DNA of 64,000 bases from Fibrobacterota bacterium (GCA_016715065.1 JADKBN010000017.1:134969-198968), one strand, 5' to 3'; positions 7,705-18,800 are shown, counted from the first letter of the stretch. Notes: generated by a model not told the origin, from the sequence alone. Numbers and translations: made by a program.

Positions 7705-10638
7705 ATGTCCTTGATCTACGACCCCACCTTGAAGGCCAATCTTCTTCTGGACGACAACTCCCGCATCCGCGCCCTGCGCCAGGTCGACGAATACCGGGAA
7801 ATCGAAGGGCAATTCGGACACGGCGCCGCCGCCACCTACGTTCGCGAGGTCGCGGGGAAACTCGGCATCGCCTCGGAAGCCCTCAAGGGGATCGAGCAGG
7901 CAGTGTCCTACCACGAACCCCGCAAGCAGGAAACGGAATACCGGTCCGGAACCGAAAAGGCGTGGTTCGATTCCAACACCTTTGTCTTTCATCAGACCTT
8001 TCTCAATGTCCCGGTCTGGGGAGCCGGTGTCACCACCACCCTCAAGCAGGCTCCGGCGAGAGTGGTATCGGCCACCGACACCAGCGAGAAAGGTGTGGAC
8101 GCCAAGCTTCCCCCCCAGGAAGCCATCGAGCGGTTCCGGAAGCTGTTCGCCACGGCCGAAAAGCGCGACCCGCAACAAATTCCGTCCACCGATCCCAACG
8201 AGATCGGTTTGGGCGATTCGTCGGAAGGATTGCTGGAGATTTTGGGCAAAGGGGCCAAGCCGACCAAGGCCGCAGGCGCGGACGACAAGCAGACGACCCT
8301 CCGCTTGATCCGCGGGCGGTTCCAAGTGTACCGCTACGATCCGCTCCGGCGCACCGAAGATCCCCACACCCCACCGCCTCCCGTGATCGGAGTCACCGGG
8401 GAGCAGGCCCCATTGGTGTCGGAGGAACTGCCCACTCTTTCCCTCCCGGCCGTGTCCAAGAGCATCCAGCCTGGGCAGTGGATTTTGGTTGCAGAAATTG
8501 TCTTCCGTTTGCCGTACAAGGGCAATCCCATGAATTGGCGGGCCTTGGTGGATGTGGAGACCAACAGCGTGGTCTACCTGCGGGCCCTGACCTCCGGCGT
8601 CAACGGCCTGGTGTTCGCGTCAGACCCTATCACCTTGACGGGAAATGCCGCCAACGGACCCGCCGCCACCGCCGCGACCCTCAACGCGTTGCGAAGTTCC
8701 GTGACCCTCCCGGGTCTGGTGCCCCCCGGGCCGGGAGCCAACCAGGCCCTCACGGGCAACTTCGTGCGGATCTCCGACTTCGAGGCGGCGACCGCTCCTC
8801 CCCCCACCGAGGCTCCGGGTGCCGACTTCAACTATCCCAGCCGGTCCAACAACTTCGCCGCCGTCAGCGCCTACTACCATTGCGACCGGTTCTTCCGGTT
8901 GGTCCAGAGCCTGGGATTTCCCATCTCCACATATTTCAACGGCACCACCTTTCCCGTGCCGGTGGACCACCGAGGGCGGTTCGGGTCGACCGATGGCATC
9001 GAACGCAACGCCTCCTGCAGCGGCGACGGCGATGGCATCGCCAACGTCGATTACGAGCTCGCCGACCTGGGCGACACCGCCAACCCCATCGGGATCGCCG
9101 CCGACTGGCGCGTGGTGCTCCACGAGCTGGGCGGGCACGGCATCCTGTACGACCATGTCGGGGGGCCCAACTTCGGTTTCGCGCACAGCGCCGGCGACAG
9201 CTTCGGAGCCATCCTCAACGATCCCACCACCAACGCCACCGACCGCTTCGAAACCTTCCCGTGGGTGAACTTCATCGGGCGCAGGCACGATCGTTCGGTG
9301 GCCTCCGGTTGGGGCTGGGGCGGAACCAACGACGTGGGAGGCTACTCCAGCGAACAAATTCTGGCCACCACCCTTTTCCGGGTCTACCGGTCGATCGGGG
9401 GCGATTCCACCGACGTTGGACGGCGCAACTTCGCGGCGCGCTTCGCGATCTACCTGATCCTGCGGGCCGTGGGGACCCTGACTCCGATCAGCAATCCCTC
9501 GAACGCTGGATTGTTCCTCAATGCGCTTCTGACCGCCGATGCCGGAAACTGGACGTCGGAAGGATACTTCGGAGGCGCCTACGGCAAGGTCCTGACCTGG
9601 TCGTTCGAAAAGCAGAACCTCAATGGGGGAGCGCGTCCGGCCGTCGATGTCTACATCGAGGACGGCCGCGCAGGGGAATACCAATTTCTGCCCGCCCATT
9701 GGGCTACCACCACCATCTGGAACCGGCGCAGCCCCGACGGACTGGCCACCCACCAGGAACCGGGTCTGGGGGTCGCCAACTACGCCTACGTCAAGGTGAA
9801 GAACCGGGGCACTGCGGTTGCCAACAACGTGGTGGTCAAAGGCTACCACTGCAAACCTTCGGCGGGCGTGCTGTGGCCCACCAACCTCCAGCCGCTGACC
9901 ACCGCGCAGCTTTCCGCTGGGACCCTCCAGCCCAACAGTGTCGAGGAGCGGATTGTCGGACCGTTCGAATGGACCCCGGTGGAAAACGCCTGGGGCCACG
10001 ACTGTCTGATGATGGTCGCATCGGCCACGGGCGACCCGAGCAATGTGGACAATTTCACCGCTGGAGAGGTGGTGGAGGATTGGCGACTGGTGCCCAACGA
10101 CAACAATGTGGCCCAGCGCAACGTGACGTTGGTGCCCGGTGGCGGCAGCGTCCGTGGCCTGATGGCTGGACTCCATCGCAAGGGGTTCTGGGTGGGCAAC
10201 CCCGGCCGTATTGCAGCGACGGTGGCGGTGGAGATTTCCCTCCCCAAGGTGCTGCAGTCCAAAGGGTGGAAGATCGAGATCCGCGACCTCCCCGAGGGCA
10301 CCCGCCTGAAGGCCAACGAGCAGCGTCTGGCGACCTTCGAGGTCCATGCCGGCGCACCCTTCACCAAGGAAGAGATCCAGGCCACCACCGAGCGCGACAT
10401 CGTGGTGACCGCCAGGGCCAACGGGGAGGTGATCGGGGGCATGGTCTATGCGATCGATCCCGAACTGGAATACCCCTACAACGATCTCTCTCCCGACGAG
10501 CGCAAGGACTGCTGCCGCGAAAAGGCCAAGGAACTGCTGGACTGCCTGAACCTCCCCGGCGAAATGGTCAAGAAGGTGTCGGTGAGGAAGATTGCCATTG
10601 ACGTGGAACTGGATGGAGGATCCTGCGGATGTGACTGA
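7705..10638 (+). CDS. Large FTP/M36-like zinc metallopeptidase with HELGGH motif
   Basis: A protein of 977 aa; ATG 7705 has GGAG 7 nt upstream. The first ~300 residues resemble an FTP/PepSY-type pro-domain (TFVFHQTFLNVPVWGAGV is the typical fungalysin pro-region). The catalytic part carries VVLHELGGHGILYDHV (H473-E474...H478), then NFGFAHSAGDSFGAIL, a pattern seen in bacterial relatives of the M36/gluzincin peptidases. The zinc motif is HExxxH here rather than HExxH, because of an extra Gly. The C-terminal third (about 690-977) is beta-rich and ends with Cys-rich SCGCD. There is no N-terminal signal peptide, odd for a peptidase with a pro-domain. The stop codon lies inside the first bases of palindromic repeat C. 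Confidence 0.7.
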   Translation: MSLIYDPTLKANLLLDDNSRIRALRQVDEYREIEGQFGHGAAATYVREVAGKLGIASEALKGIEQAVSYHEPRKQETEYRSGTEKAWFDSNTFVFHQTFLNVPVWGAGVTTTLKQAPARVVSATDTSEKGVDAKLPPQEAIERFRKLFATAEKRDPQQIPSTDPNEIGLGDSSEGLLEILGKGAKPTKAAGADDKQTTLRLIRGRFQVYRYDPLRRTEDPHTPPPPVIGVTGEQAPLVSEELPTLSLPAVSKSIQPGQWILVAEIVFRLPYKGNPMNWRALVDVETNSVVYLRALTSGVNGLVFASDPITLTGNAANGPAATAATLNALRSSVTLPGLVPPGPGANQALTGNFVRISDFEAATAPPPTEAPGADFNYPSRSNNFAAVSAYYHCDRFFRLVQSLGFPISTYFNGTTFPVPVDHRGRFGSTDGIERNASCSGDGDGIANVDYELADLGDTANPIGIAADWRVVLHELGGHGILYDHVGGPNFGFAHSAGDSFGAILNDPTTNATDRFETFPWVNFIGRRHDRSVASGWGWGGTNDVGGYSSEQILATTLFRVYRSIGGDSTDVGRRNFAARFAIYLILRAVGTLTPISNPSNAGLFLNALLTADAGNWTSEGYFGGAYGKVLTWSFEKQNLNGGARPAVDVYIEDGRAGEYQFLPAHWATTTIWNRRSPDGLATHQEPGLGVANYAYVKVKNRGTAVANNVVVKGYHCKPSAGVLWPTNLQPLTTAQLSAGTLQPNSVEERIVGPFEWTPVENAWGHDCLMMVASATGDPSNVDNFTAGEVVEDWRLVPNDNNVAQRNVTLVPGGGSVRGLMAGLHRKGFWVGNPGRIAATVAVEISLPKVLQSKGWKIEIRDLPEGTRLKANEQRLATFEVHAGAPFTKEEIQATTERDIVVTARANGEVIGGMVYAIDPELEYPYNDLSPDERKDCCREKAKELLDCLNLPGEMVKKVSVRKIAIDVELDGGSCGCD

Positions 10639-10760
10639 CCCACATCTCGTGGCGCATACTCGTTCAATGAGTCGTCCTGGTCCCTCGACGTACCGGCGCG
10701 TACGCCTTCGGGACCGGGACGCCTCATTTCACTTCGTCTGCATCCACGATCTGTGGGTCA
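10636..10760. repeat. Palindromic repeat C, copy 1 (125 bp)
   Basis: Ends TGACCCACA / TGTGGGTCA. Inner arms AATGAGTCGTCC...GGTCCC pair with GGGACC...GACGCCTCATT, with a small CGTAC/GTACG hairpin at the centre. The whole unit can form one long cruciform. It supplies the stop codon of the peptidase gene and recurs at 36718-36842 and 36843-36964. Confidence 0.85.
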
Positions 10761-10769
10761 TTTCTGTAC

Positions 10770-11010
10770 AATTTCCGGCATCGCTTCGCTGACCGGCGGA
10801 GTGGTCGATGCCCCGGACACCGAGCCCCTCTCCCCCGGTGGGGAGAGGGGGAGGGTGAGGGCACTACCCCTTCCTCCCCGCCAACCTCAGCCACCTCCGT
10901 CAACCCAGGTTCGCCACCCCCACCCGCTTCGCTGCGAGGTGGCGGGGTGGTTTGGATTGACGCTGAATTGCCAATTTCCGGCATCGCTTTGCTGGCCGGA
11001 TGGGCTGGCG
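10770..11010 (+). repeat. Repeat B copy with tail
   Basis: Contains AATTTCCGGCATCGCTTCGCT, the hairpin CCCCTCTCCCCCGGTGGGGA and onward, then the CAGCCACCTCCGTCAACCC tail. The first B motif starts again at about 10970. It fills the gap between the peptidase and the TPR lipoprotein. Confidence 0.75.
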
Positions 11011-11037
11011 GGGGGGGGTGAATGCTATCGTTTGGGT

Positions 11038-11856
11038 GTGCGAACCCGAATTCCTACGCCGATCACGTTTTCTTCCCTTTTGTTGGCTCTTTCGCTGCTG
11101 GGGGTTGCCGCCTGCAAGCAGGAGCCGGAGCCAAACTACGCGGAGCTGTTGGCAAACCTGGAAGAGGATCCCTTCGATACTCGATTGATCGAGACGGCTG
11201 TGCGCGCCGCGTCGCGAGCGGAATCCAAAGGCTCCAAGAACCACTGGGCATACATCCTGGGGGCGTACGCCAATCTGCGTGCGGGGTACTCCCATGGGAG
11301 CACGTACAAGGCGAAGAACTACGATGAATCCGCACTCCGGGAGGCACGACGGTGGGCCGAAAAGACCCTGGAGATCTGTCCGGACAAGGTGGATTGCCTG
11401 ATTCCGATGATGCGCATGGACCTGATCGAGTGGAAGCAGGAGTCGTTGCACTCGCGCCTTCTCCAAGCGTACGCGATGGATTCGACCAACTTCTACGTGT
11501 GGTTCTATCGGGCCGAGGTGGGCATGAAGCTCAAGGACAACGCCTCCGCCTACACCTTCCTGGATTCGGCAGAGTCCTTTGCCAAGACCAAGCGCCAACA
11601 TCGATGGGTGTTGGAAGCCAAAACCAGCCTCGCCGAGCGGGAAAAGAATCTAGGTGAGGCGGAACGACTGTACCATGAAACGATCCAGCAGAATCCGGAT
11701 GATGCCTATGCATACGGGAACTTCGGAAGCTTCTTGCTCAAGCACGAGCGTTACGCGGAGGCGGTGGAGTTTCTGGAAAAAGCCGTGGCCCTGCAGCCGT
11801 ATCCGCTGTCGTTGAAGAATCTTGCCGAAGCGAAGGAGAAGGTGGGGGCGAAGTAA
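11038..11856 (+). CDS. TPR-containing lipoprotein
   Basis: Probable GTG start at 11038 (TTG 11032 is the alternative), giving 272 aa. The upstream open frame runs through repeat B and is not believable as coding. The N-terminus is a lipoprotein signal, LLLALSLLGVAAC, with lipobox VAAC. The remainder is helical, with recognisable tetratricopeptide repeats in the last 100 residues (AERLYHETIQQNPDDAYAYG, then AVEFLEKAVALQP). Such proteins are usually inner-face outer-membrane or periplasmic scaffolds. Function unknown. A G-rich stretch just upstream may be the ribosome site. Repeat A copy 2 begins about 25 nt after the stop. Confidence 0.75.
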   Translation: MRTRIPTPITFSSLLLALSLLGVAACKQEPEPNYAELLANLEEDPFDTRLIETAVRAASRAESKGSKNHWAYILGAYANLRAGYSHGSTYKAKNYDESALREARRWAEKTLEICPDKVDCLIPMMRMDLIEWKQESLHSRLLQAYAMDSTNFYVWFYRAEVGMKLKDNASAYTFLDSAESFAKTKRQHRWVLEAKTSLAEREKNLGEAERLYHETIQQNPDDAYAYGNFGSFLLKHERYAEAVEFLEKAVALQPYPLSLKNLAEAKEKVGAK

Positions 11857-11880
11857 CGGCTCCGGCTGGCGCCTTCGTTT

Positions 11881-12294
11881 TTTCAACTGCGTTGGGCTTC
11901 TTCCAGGCGCGGGCCTGGTTACCGTTTTCACGGCTTCCGCCGTGGGACCCGGGGCGGCCCGGGTGCCGTTTTCACGGGGCTGCCGCACCCCGTGACCCGC
12001 GGGCAGAGGTGATCCAAGTGCCTCCCATCCGGAGTGCCCGCCAGATGTGAACCCTGGCCGTGCCTCTGCAGGGTTCCCATTTGCATCTCATCGATGCAAA
12101 TGGGAGGGCAATGCAACGCGGCGCCGGGGGACACGAACTGGACCGGCCAAACCGGCTCGCCAGGGCTGTGGGTGCAATGGCTGTTGAGGCATACGGGCTG
12201 ACGGCATCAGGGACGCGATCGATATCTTCATGACACTGGCCGTTCCATTTTTCGAGCCCCCCGGTCCCCTTTGGTGTGGCTGGTTTGCCGGTTT
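11881..12294 (+). repeat. Repeat A copy 2 (long variant)
   Basis: Starts TTTCAACTGCGTTGGGCTTC soon after a TPR-gene stop and the short CGGCTGGCGCC motif. The H5 position is expanded into a branched structure: GCAGAGG...CCTCTGC encloses other arms, followed by CCCATTTGCAT...ATGCAAATGGG. The outer clamp has one or two mismatches in this copy. Convergent intergenic space between the TPR gene (+) and A2M-like gene (-). Confidence 0.85.
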
Positions 12295-12342
12295 TTGTCT
12301 GATGCGGTTTTGTCCGCCGAAGCTTCGCTGGCCGTTGGTTGG

Positions 12343-15300
12343 TCACCGGGGGTGGACCGTGCAGAGGGGGAAGGTTCGGGCGAGGTGCGCGGACGGGATC
12401 CCGGGGATTTCGAGGGAAAAGCCGCCCCCGCCGTACTGTCCGGGGTGCGAGGCGTGCAGAGGCAGCGTGATTTCCTTGGTGGTGTTGGCGGGCAGATCGA
12501 GGGATGTCTTCAGGCGGTCTTCGAACGCCTCGAGGGTGGGGTCCGGATCTTTCCGGCCGGCGCGCGAGGCTTCCAATCGGGGCGATCGGAGAGTCCATCC
12601 GGCGGGAAGCCGCATGGAAAGGCTCGCGCCGTGGACCGCCAACGAGGAACGATTGGTCAATCGCAATACCAGGGAAACGTCTGATCCCTCGGCGAGGTTC
12701 CAGGGATCCAAGGAGGTGCCGGAGGGCGAAACCCAAACCGGCTCCACAAGGATGGGGGCATCGTCCGCGGAGGTGCTTGCCGTGTCGGTGCTCCAGCGCA
12801 AACGGGAGGACGGAATCCGTCCGGTGTCCGGCGCGGGTTCCGATCTTTTGATGTCCAGCTGGCTGGTCAGCACGAGCCGGGTTCCGTCCATGTCCACCAC
12901 ACCCTCGATGCGCGCGGGCCCGGGAAAATCCCAAGCCTGCAGAGGCACCCTCACGGTCCCGTTTCCCTGCGCATCCAGGGCCAGGCGCATGGTGCGCTCG
13001 CCAATCACCTTGAGGGGCTTTTCCGAGCGCCATTTCAGGGTGAGCTTGGCCAACGGAGGGCCAGACAGAAACAGACAGACCGTGGTCCGGTCGGATGGCC
13101 GCAGGAACATGGGCATGCCCCAGGTGGATTCCAGCGGAGTCCGCACAGAAACTTCGGCATGATGGACATTCGCCGAATGGCCGGCCAGGGCCACGGCAGA
13201 AATCCGCAGGGAGCCGGTATAGGGGCCCACCGGAACTCCCACCACCAGGCCGGTGTCGGGCAAGCGCAGCACTGGGGAAACCCATGCCTCCGGCTTGGCC
13301 ATGTCCACGACGTTCGAGCCGACGGACCTGGTTTTTCGATCGTTCTCGGATTTCCAGTGACCTTCCCTTGCCGACTCGAAGGACAGCAAACGGTAGCTGT
13401 GGAACCGGGGGGATTTTGCGGGTTCGGAAGGGGGCTCTTCCTGCGAGGTCCACCAGGAATCGGGGAGAGGGTCTTCCTCCTCCAGGGTCCTGATCGGATT
13501 TGCGATCCAGTGGCCGTCCAGGTCCAGGATGCCCCGGTCGATCGAGGAGACCACGACGCTGCCCGCGATCCCGAGCGGATTGGTGATGCGCACGGGCTGG
13601 ACGGAATTTGGCACAAAATCGGCGAGCGGAACGACCGACACTTCCACTTGGGGTCCGGGAGGGGGCACATGGAATCGCTTGGCCATTTGCAGGACGGCGA
13701 CGGTGGAATCCTCCGATCCGCGCAGGCTGTGGACCGCGACCACCACCGAAGGCCACCACCGTGGTTGGCTTGGCCGTTTCCAACAGGTGGTGTTCTCCCG
13801 AGTGCGAACCCACTCCTGGTGCAACAGGCGATGCCCCTGCGCCACCTGCACCAGGGAAGGGCTGCCCGGAAGCGATTCCCAGCAGACCTCCAGCACGGGC
13901 GGAGGCGTTGGGGAAGGGATGGTCCGCGAAGGAATGATCGGCGGAGGGGCTTCCTGCTTGGCTTGTGGGGCGATGGCTGGAAGGCTTGGCCCAGCGGGAG
14001 GCTTCGGATGGAGATCCCAGATCGATTCGGCATGGGTGCCGGTGTAGCGGAACAAGCACCAGGTTCCCGACGGGGTGGGGCCGGTCTCCAATTCCGTCCG
14101 CGCCCGCACGGTGGAATCGGAAACCAGGAACAACTCGGCTTGGAAAAACCGCCCTTGGCGCAATGGGGAATCGGCGGTGGCGCCCACCCACACCGAGGTG
14201 GGAACGCGCAGGGAGGTGGCGCTGGCCATCGCGGTGTCCAGCACAAGCCCACCGGTCTGCGGGTCGCGGATGCGCAAATGCAGAGGAATGCCCAGTCGGG
14301 CCGACGAACCCGCCCAGGTCAGGACCAGCGGGGTGAGAACGGTTTCCAGGGAATCGGATTCCACATGCAGGTAGGGTTCGGTTCCCGCTTGCATGAAGCC
14401 TTTGCGCTCTGGGGGAGCGACGGGACGTCCGCCGGGCGGGAGGACTTCGGCGGAGATAGTGTATTGTGCTTCCCTCCAGCCATGCGGATTCCAGCCCAGC
14501 CGCAGGGCGACGGCCATCTGCCCACCGGCGTCCAGGATGGCCTCGAAGCTGGTGTCGAAGACCGCTGTGGTGGGCGTGCCTTGCTGGAATTGGCTCCGGA
14601 TCCCGGGGCTGTTCGAGTGGAGGCCGTGCTCGGTCTCTCGGGTGTGCTTTTCCTGGCGATGGAAACGGATGCGTGCGCTCAAACCGGCTGCCGAGCGACC
14701 ATCGAGCCAGGTCGCCGAAAGCCTTGCCGTGATCGTGGGGCCCGCCTGGATCAGGGAATCCTTCAAGTGCACCTCGAGCCGGCGAGGAGGCTCGGCTTCC
14801 ACGGAAAAGGGGATGGCCAGCGATGTGTCGCCATCGAATTCGGAGCGCAGGCTCCAGGCGCCTGTGGGGGCGTGGGGAGGCAAAGACAGTCGCACCTGGT
14901 AGTGGCCTTCCAAACCGGACATGGCGGGGGCGGAATCCACCAGAACGACGGTATCGTGTCGGAGAATCACCCGGACCGGACGCAATGGGGGAATCTCGCC
15001 TCCCGGCGCGCGTACCAGGCAGCCGGCGATCAGGGAGTCGCCGGGCATGTGGACTCCGCGCGCCAGATAGGGTTGGATCCGGTAACCTTTCAGGGAATAG
15101 CCTTTGGAAAGTTTCTTGTCGACCGCCGGATCCCAGATCGAGGGCCCCTTGAAATCGTTCCACTTGTGCGAACGGAAATACGGAGGGTTGGCGACCGGAA
15201 TCTGGCTTGCCCTTTTCGTGAAGGCACCATTGGCGCCCACCAGGATGGCATCCAGACCGCGCACCACCACCGCGTTCCAGCTTGGCGAGGGTGCGGCGAT

Positions 15301-15873
15301 CCGCGCAAAGCCATCGGCGTCGGAAACCGAACGCGCGCAGGAACGGGGAGGCCTGTCGTCGCACAAGAGCAAGCGCGCTCCCGGGACGGGGCGGGCGGTG
15401 GATGGATCGGAAACGGCCAGCTCCTCGAAGGCTCCCACGGAACGGAATCCGACCACGTCCAAGGAACCGATCGACCAGGTCCCACAGTTGCCGTCGGTGC
15501 CTCGCGGCCCGTAGGCGGTGGCGCACAGGCGCACGATCGCCCCGCCGTGCACGGAGCGGATGGAATCCAAATCCAACGGCCGGGACCAGTGGCCGTCTTC
15601 GCCAGGGAGGTGCTTGAACTCCCTGTTCCCCACGGGCCGGAACACGCCGGGCCGGTCTCCGTTCACCACGAGCGATTCCGGCGAAGCCGCGAAGATCTCC
15701 ACCTTCAGGGAATGGGCATTGACCGCTCGGACGGAAAACGTCTTGGCGTTGGCCGGGCGCAGATGGCCCCAAGGACGCGAGAAGCCCGCTTTGGTGGGGA
15801 CCTCGCCGGTGTTCCAGGCGACTGTTTTGGGGGCGGCCAGGGCCAGGGAGGATGCGATCAGGAGCGGGATCAT
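12343..15873 (-). CDS. Alpha-2-macroglobulin-like protein, short paralogue
   Basis: A protein of 1176 aa. The start ATG at 15873 overlaps the stop of the upstream gene (ATGA), and MIPLLIASSLALAAPK is a clean signal peptide; the frame upstream of it is shadow. Domain pattern: N-terminal beta domain, then MG-type domains (YQVRLSLPPHAPTGAWSLRS is a typical MG2 strand pair, preceded by RGVHMPGDSLIAGCLVRAPG), a Pro-rich linker near residue 650, further MG-like domains and a C-terminal beta sandwich (NLAEGSDVSLVLRLTNRSS). There is no CxEQ thioester and no helical thioester-domain region. Bacterial A2M proteins trap proteases in the periplasm or help surface assembly; this divergent one may be structural. 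It forms an operon with the next gene. Confidence 0.75.
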   Translation of the reverse strand: MIPLLIASSLALAAPKTVAWNTGEVPTKAGFSRPWGHLRPANAKTFSVRAVNAHSLKVEIFAASPESLVVNGDRPGVFRPVGNREFKHLPGEDGHWSRPLDLDSIRSVHGGAIVRLCATAYGPRGTDGNCGTWSIGSLDVVGFRSVGAFEELAVSDPSTARPVPGARLLLCDDRPPRSCARSVSDADGFARIAAPSPSWNAVVVRGLDAILVGANGAFTKRASQIPVANPPYFRSHKWNDFKGPSIWDPAVDKKLSKGYSLKGYRIQPYLARGVHMPGDSLIAGCLVRAPGGEIPPLRPVRVILRHDTVVLVDSAPAMSGLEGHYQVRLSLPPHAPTGAWSLRSEFDGDTSLAIPFSVEAEPPRRLEVHLKDSLIQAGPTITARLSATWLDGRSAAGLSARIRFHRQEKHTRETEHGLHSNSPGIRSQFQQGTPTTAVFDTSFEAILDAGGQMAVALRLGWNPHGWREAQYTISAEVLPPGGRPVAPPERKGFMQAGTEPYLHVESDSLETVLTPLVLTWAGSSARLGIPLHLRIRDPQTGGLVLDTAMASATSLRVPTSVWVGATADSPLRQGRFFQAELFLVSDSTVRARTELETGPTPSGTWCLFRYTGTHAESIWDLHPKPPAGPSLPAIAPQAKQEAPPPIIPSRTIPSPTPPPVLEVCWESLPGSPSLVQVAQGHRLLHQEWVRTRENTTCWKRPSQPRWWPSVVVAVHSLRGSEDSTVAVLQMAKRFHVPPPGPQVEVSVVPLADFVPNSVQPVRITNPLGIAGSVVVSSIDRGILDLDGHWIANPIRTLEEEDPLPDSWWTSQEEPPSEPAKSPRFHSYRLLSFESAREGHWKSENDRKTRSVGSNVVDMAKPEAWVSPVLRLPDTGLVVGVPVGPYTGSLRISAVALAGHSANVHHAEVSVRTPLESTWGMPMFLRPSDRTTVCLFLSGPPLAKLTLKWRSEKPLKVIGERTMRLALDAQGNGTVRVPLQAWDFPGPARIEGVVDMDGTRLVLTSQLDIKRSEPAPDTGRIPSSRLRWSTDTASTSADDAPILVEPVWVSPSGTSLDPWNLAEGSDVSLVLRLTNRSSLAVHGASLSMRLPAGWTLRSPRLEASRAGRKDPDPTLEAFEDRLKTSLDLPANTTKEITLPLHASHPGQYGGGGFSLEIPGIPSAHLARTFPLCTVHPR

Positions 15874-18800
15874 GGTTTGGCCTCGCGCTCGAGGGGACGG
15901 CGTGCGGGCACGACCACCGTCCGGGGAAAGGGGATTTCGGCGAGCACATCGGAGTCTTCCGCCGATTGCAATCGCAGCACGCCACCGTGGAAGACGCCTG
16001 GGTGGGTCGCGCGCAGGGAAAAGCGGTGTTCGGAGGAATGGAACGCGTCCACCCGGAACCACTCTTTGACGGAATGTGTCCTGGCTTCCTTGTTCACCGA
16101 GCCGGCCTGTGGGGTTTCCGAGTCCACGAATCGGATGTGGTCCTGCGGGAAGGTCCAGCCGCCCGGAACCTCCAGCGTCAGACGCCCTCCTTGGGTGCGT
16201 CGGGTGCGGTTTCGGATCCGAACGGCCAATTGGAGGTCGTCGTCCAGGTGGAGGGTGTCCGGGAAGGGACCTGTTTTGTCTTCCACCGACCATGCCAGCT
16301 CGATGTCCTTCGCCAGTCCGTTCGCCTCGGGTTCGAAGAGCCCGTGACCCACCAGATCGGCCTGGAGCCTTCGCGATTCGCTCCCGGACCATTTGATCTC
16401 CACGCCCGTGGTCCCGCGTGGGAGTTTGACGGAACCTGTCCCACGGACCAGCTCCAGCGCCCGCCAGGCGCCGGAATCCGTCCGCCATTGCACGCGCGAG
16501 CGCGCCGAGGGAGGGCCGCAGGTCTCGCGGGCGCGCAGAAGCGTGCGGAGGGGCCAGACTCCCCGGAAATCGTCGCTATCGGCCAAGCCCTCGCAGAGGG
16601 ATTCCAGGGCCGGTTGCGCCTGGGAGGCCAGGCCCGATCCGAGCGCGGCCCAGGCCTGGATCGCATGGGCCTGCATCCGCTCACCGGAGGAGTTTCCCCA
16701 GGGGAGGATCTCGCTGGAAAAAGGTGGGCAGTTTCGCGCCTGGGCGATCCCTCTTTCCCCGAAGCCCAGCCGGCTCCATGCCTGGGACACCAGATGGCAT
16801 GCGGTGGCTCCTGACGGATTTTGACCGAGTCGCTCCAGCCGCGCGGAATCCCGGGCCTTGGCGGAAATAGTGAGGAACAGGGCGTGGGCGATGGGAGGCA
16901 GATCCTTCTCCGGAAGCATCCGGAAAGCGGAATCGAGGTCGGGGAGACTCCGCTCGGAGATCCCGAAGCCGAGTGCGCGGGCGTCCTGCAGGAAGGCGTA
17001 GTTCGACAACATGGACCAGATCCCTCCCGGCGCGTTCCGGTCGGAGTCGTAGGCCTGGAAAATGTAGGCCGCATCCATGGCTTCCTTGACCAAGGCCAGC
17101 AACCGCTTTTGGCGCGCCACCACCGAATCGCGAGGTCGGCCGGGAAACAGCGTGTCCAGGTAGAGGGCCTTCCAGGAATCGGCCAAGGTACTCCCCTCGC
17201 CGTTCCAAAGGGATTGGAGGAGCCGCGATCGGAGGAGATCCCGGGCGCGTTCGGCGTCGGTGGTGGTCACGCGCAAACGGGTGGAGTCCAGACGAAGCGG
17301 GTGCATGGAGAACGACAATTTCTGAACCAGCCGCGATTCCAGAAGGCGCGAGAGGCTGGAGGTCCGTGCGGGCTTGGCGGGGATCCGGATCTGGGATCCG
17401 ACGCCGGGAACCAAGGATCCATCCACGAAAAGCTCCACGCTCGCCGTTCCCTCCCCCAGGGCGTGGAGGTTCGCCGTGTGGAAACCATCCCGGGCGATGG
17501 GGAAGGACCAATTTCCTTGGCGGGATCCAAGAATCTCCACAGGACCGCGCAAGGAGAGGGTGGCCGTGCGTCCATGGAGCGCGCGCGGAAAGCGGATCCT
17601 CACCATGGCGGTGTCGGTCATGGCCAGTTCGCGGGGCAGGTCCATGGCCACTGGTTCCCGGTGGACCACCGCCACCACGGTGTCTTGGGCCACAAGCGTG
17701 CTGCCGGCCATTCCTGTCACCCCCACCCGCAGGCGTGCGGTGCCCTCGGGGATGCCCAGGTGGACCACCAGGCTGTCGGAGTCCAGCGGAATCGACGCGC
17801 CCACCCACGTGCGGCCCGGAGCCGATCCGATGCTCGCCCTGCGGGGCTCGGTGGAGGACGATTCCTGTCTGCGGGGGTAGGGGCGGTCGAATTCGAATTC
17901 CCACCATCCGGCTTCCTGATCGTTCTTCGAGTTGGAACGATGGAATCCGCCCTCCCCGAACCGGCTATGACGGAATTCGGCAAGGCGGCTTCCCTGGCTC
18001 CACCACGAGACCTGCACGGCGGGTTCGGTAGGATCGAACTCCTCGGAGGACGGGAGATCGGAAAATTCCAGGGAATCGGCGCCGGATGTGGTCCAGAACC
18101 ACGACACCTTCCCCGCAACGCGAGCAGGCAGGGATAGCACGGCGCGCAGGGAATCGGGGAATCCGGCGAGCGGAGAAACTCTCAGGGTGGGACGGGCCTC
18201 TCGGGGACGCCCCACATGGAATCGTTTGCGCCAGGTTGCCAGGGCGTCGCCGTCCGGGCCGGCAAGCGAGGGGTCGTACCGGTGCACCACCAGATCGACG
18301 AATCCCTTCCAATGCGGCCCCACAACCAGCGGAAGGCGGTTGGCGCCCACCCTGGAGACCACCGCCCGGTGGACCAGGATGTGGTTGGGGCCGATCACCT
18401 GGACCAGGGCCAAGGAGGGGCTCTGGGCTTCCCAGGAGGCCAACAGGGTGTCGCCTGGGGTGAGTTCGTCCTGCGCCTGTGGCGGCTTCCCAGGGCCGGA
18501 GGCGGATGTGGTTGTGGTTGCCGTAAAGCGAGACGGCTTGGGTGCGGCACTGGGGGGCTTGGCCAAGGTCTGGGATGCCCAGGAGGCCGGGAGCGGGTCG
18601 TAGATCTTCCAAGTGTCGGTGTCGGGGTCGTGTTGCAGGGGCAACTGCGAGCGCACGCCGGTGCCGGGGGTTCCCCGTACGGTGAGTTCGGCGGATAGGT
18701 CGGCATGGGTCAGGGCAGCATCGGAGGGGGGGAGGCGTTCGCGCAAGGCCAGTTCCACAGTGGTCCCGGACAAGAGGTTGGTGTCCAGCTGGCCCACCTT

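Noticed and set aside
7569..10601. Second long + frame over the metallopeptidase gene
   Set aside because: Composition (Arg/Pro/His) typical of out-of-frame high-GC DNA; the other frame has the peptidase motifs.
11972..15985. 1337-codon open frame on the minus strand opposite the phase of the A2M-like gene
   Set aside because: High-GC shadow: Pro/Arg-rich nonsense sequence without domains, overlapping a well-supported gene with signal peptide and MG motifs.
13159..16347. 1062-codon open frame on the + strand across the A2M-like genes
   Set aside because: Shadow frame rich in Gly, Arg and His; no start signal; opposite to an operon with clear coupling.
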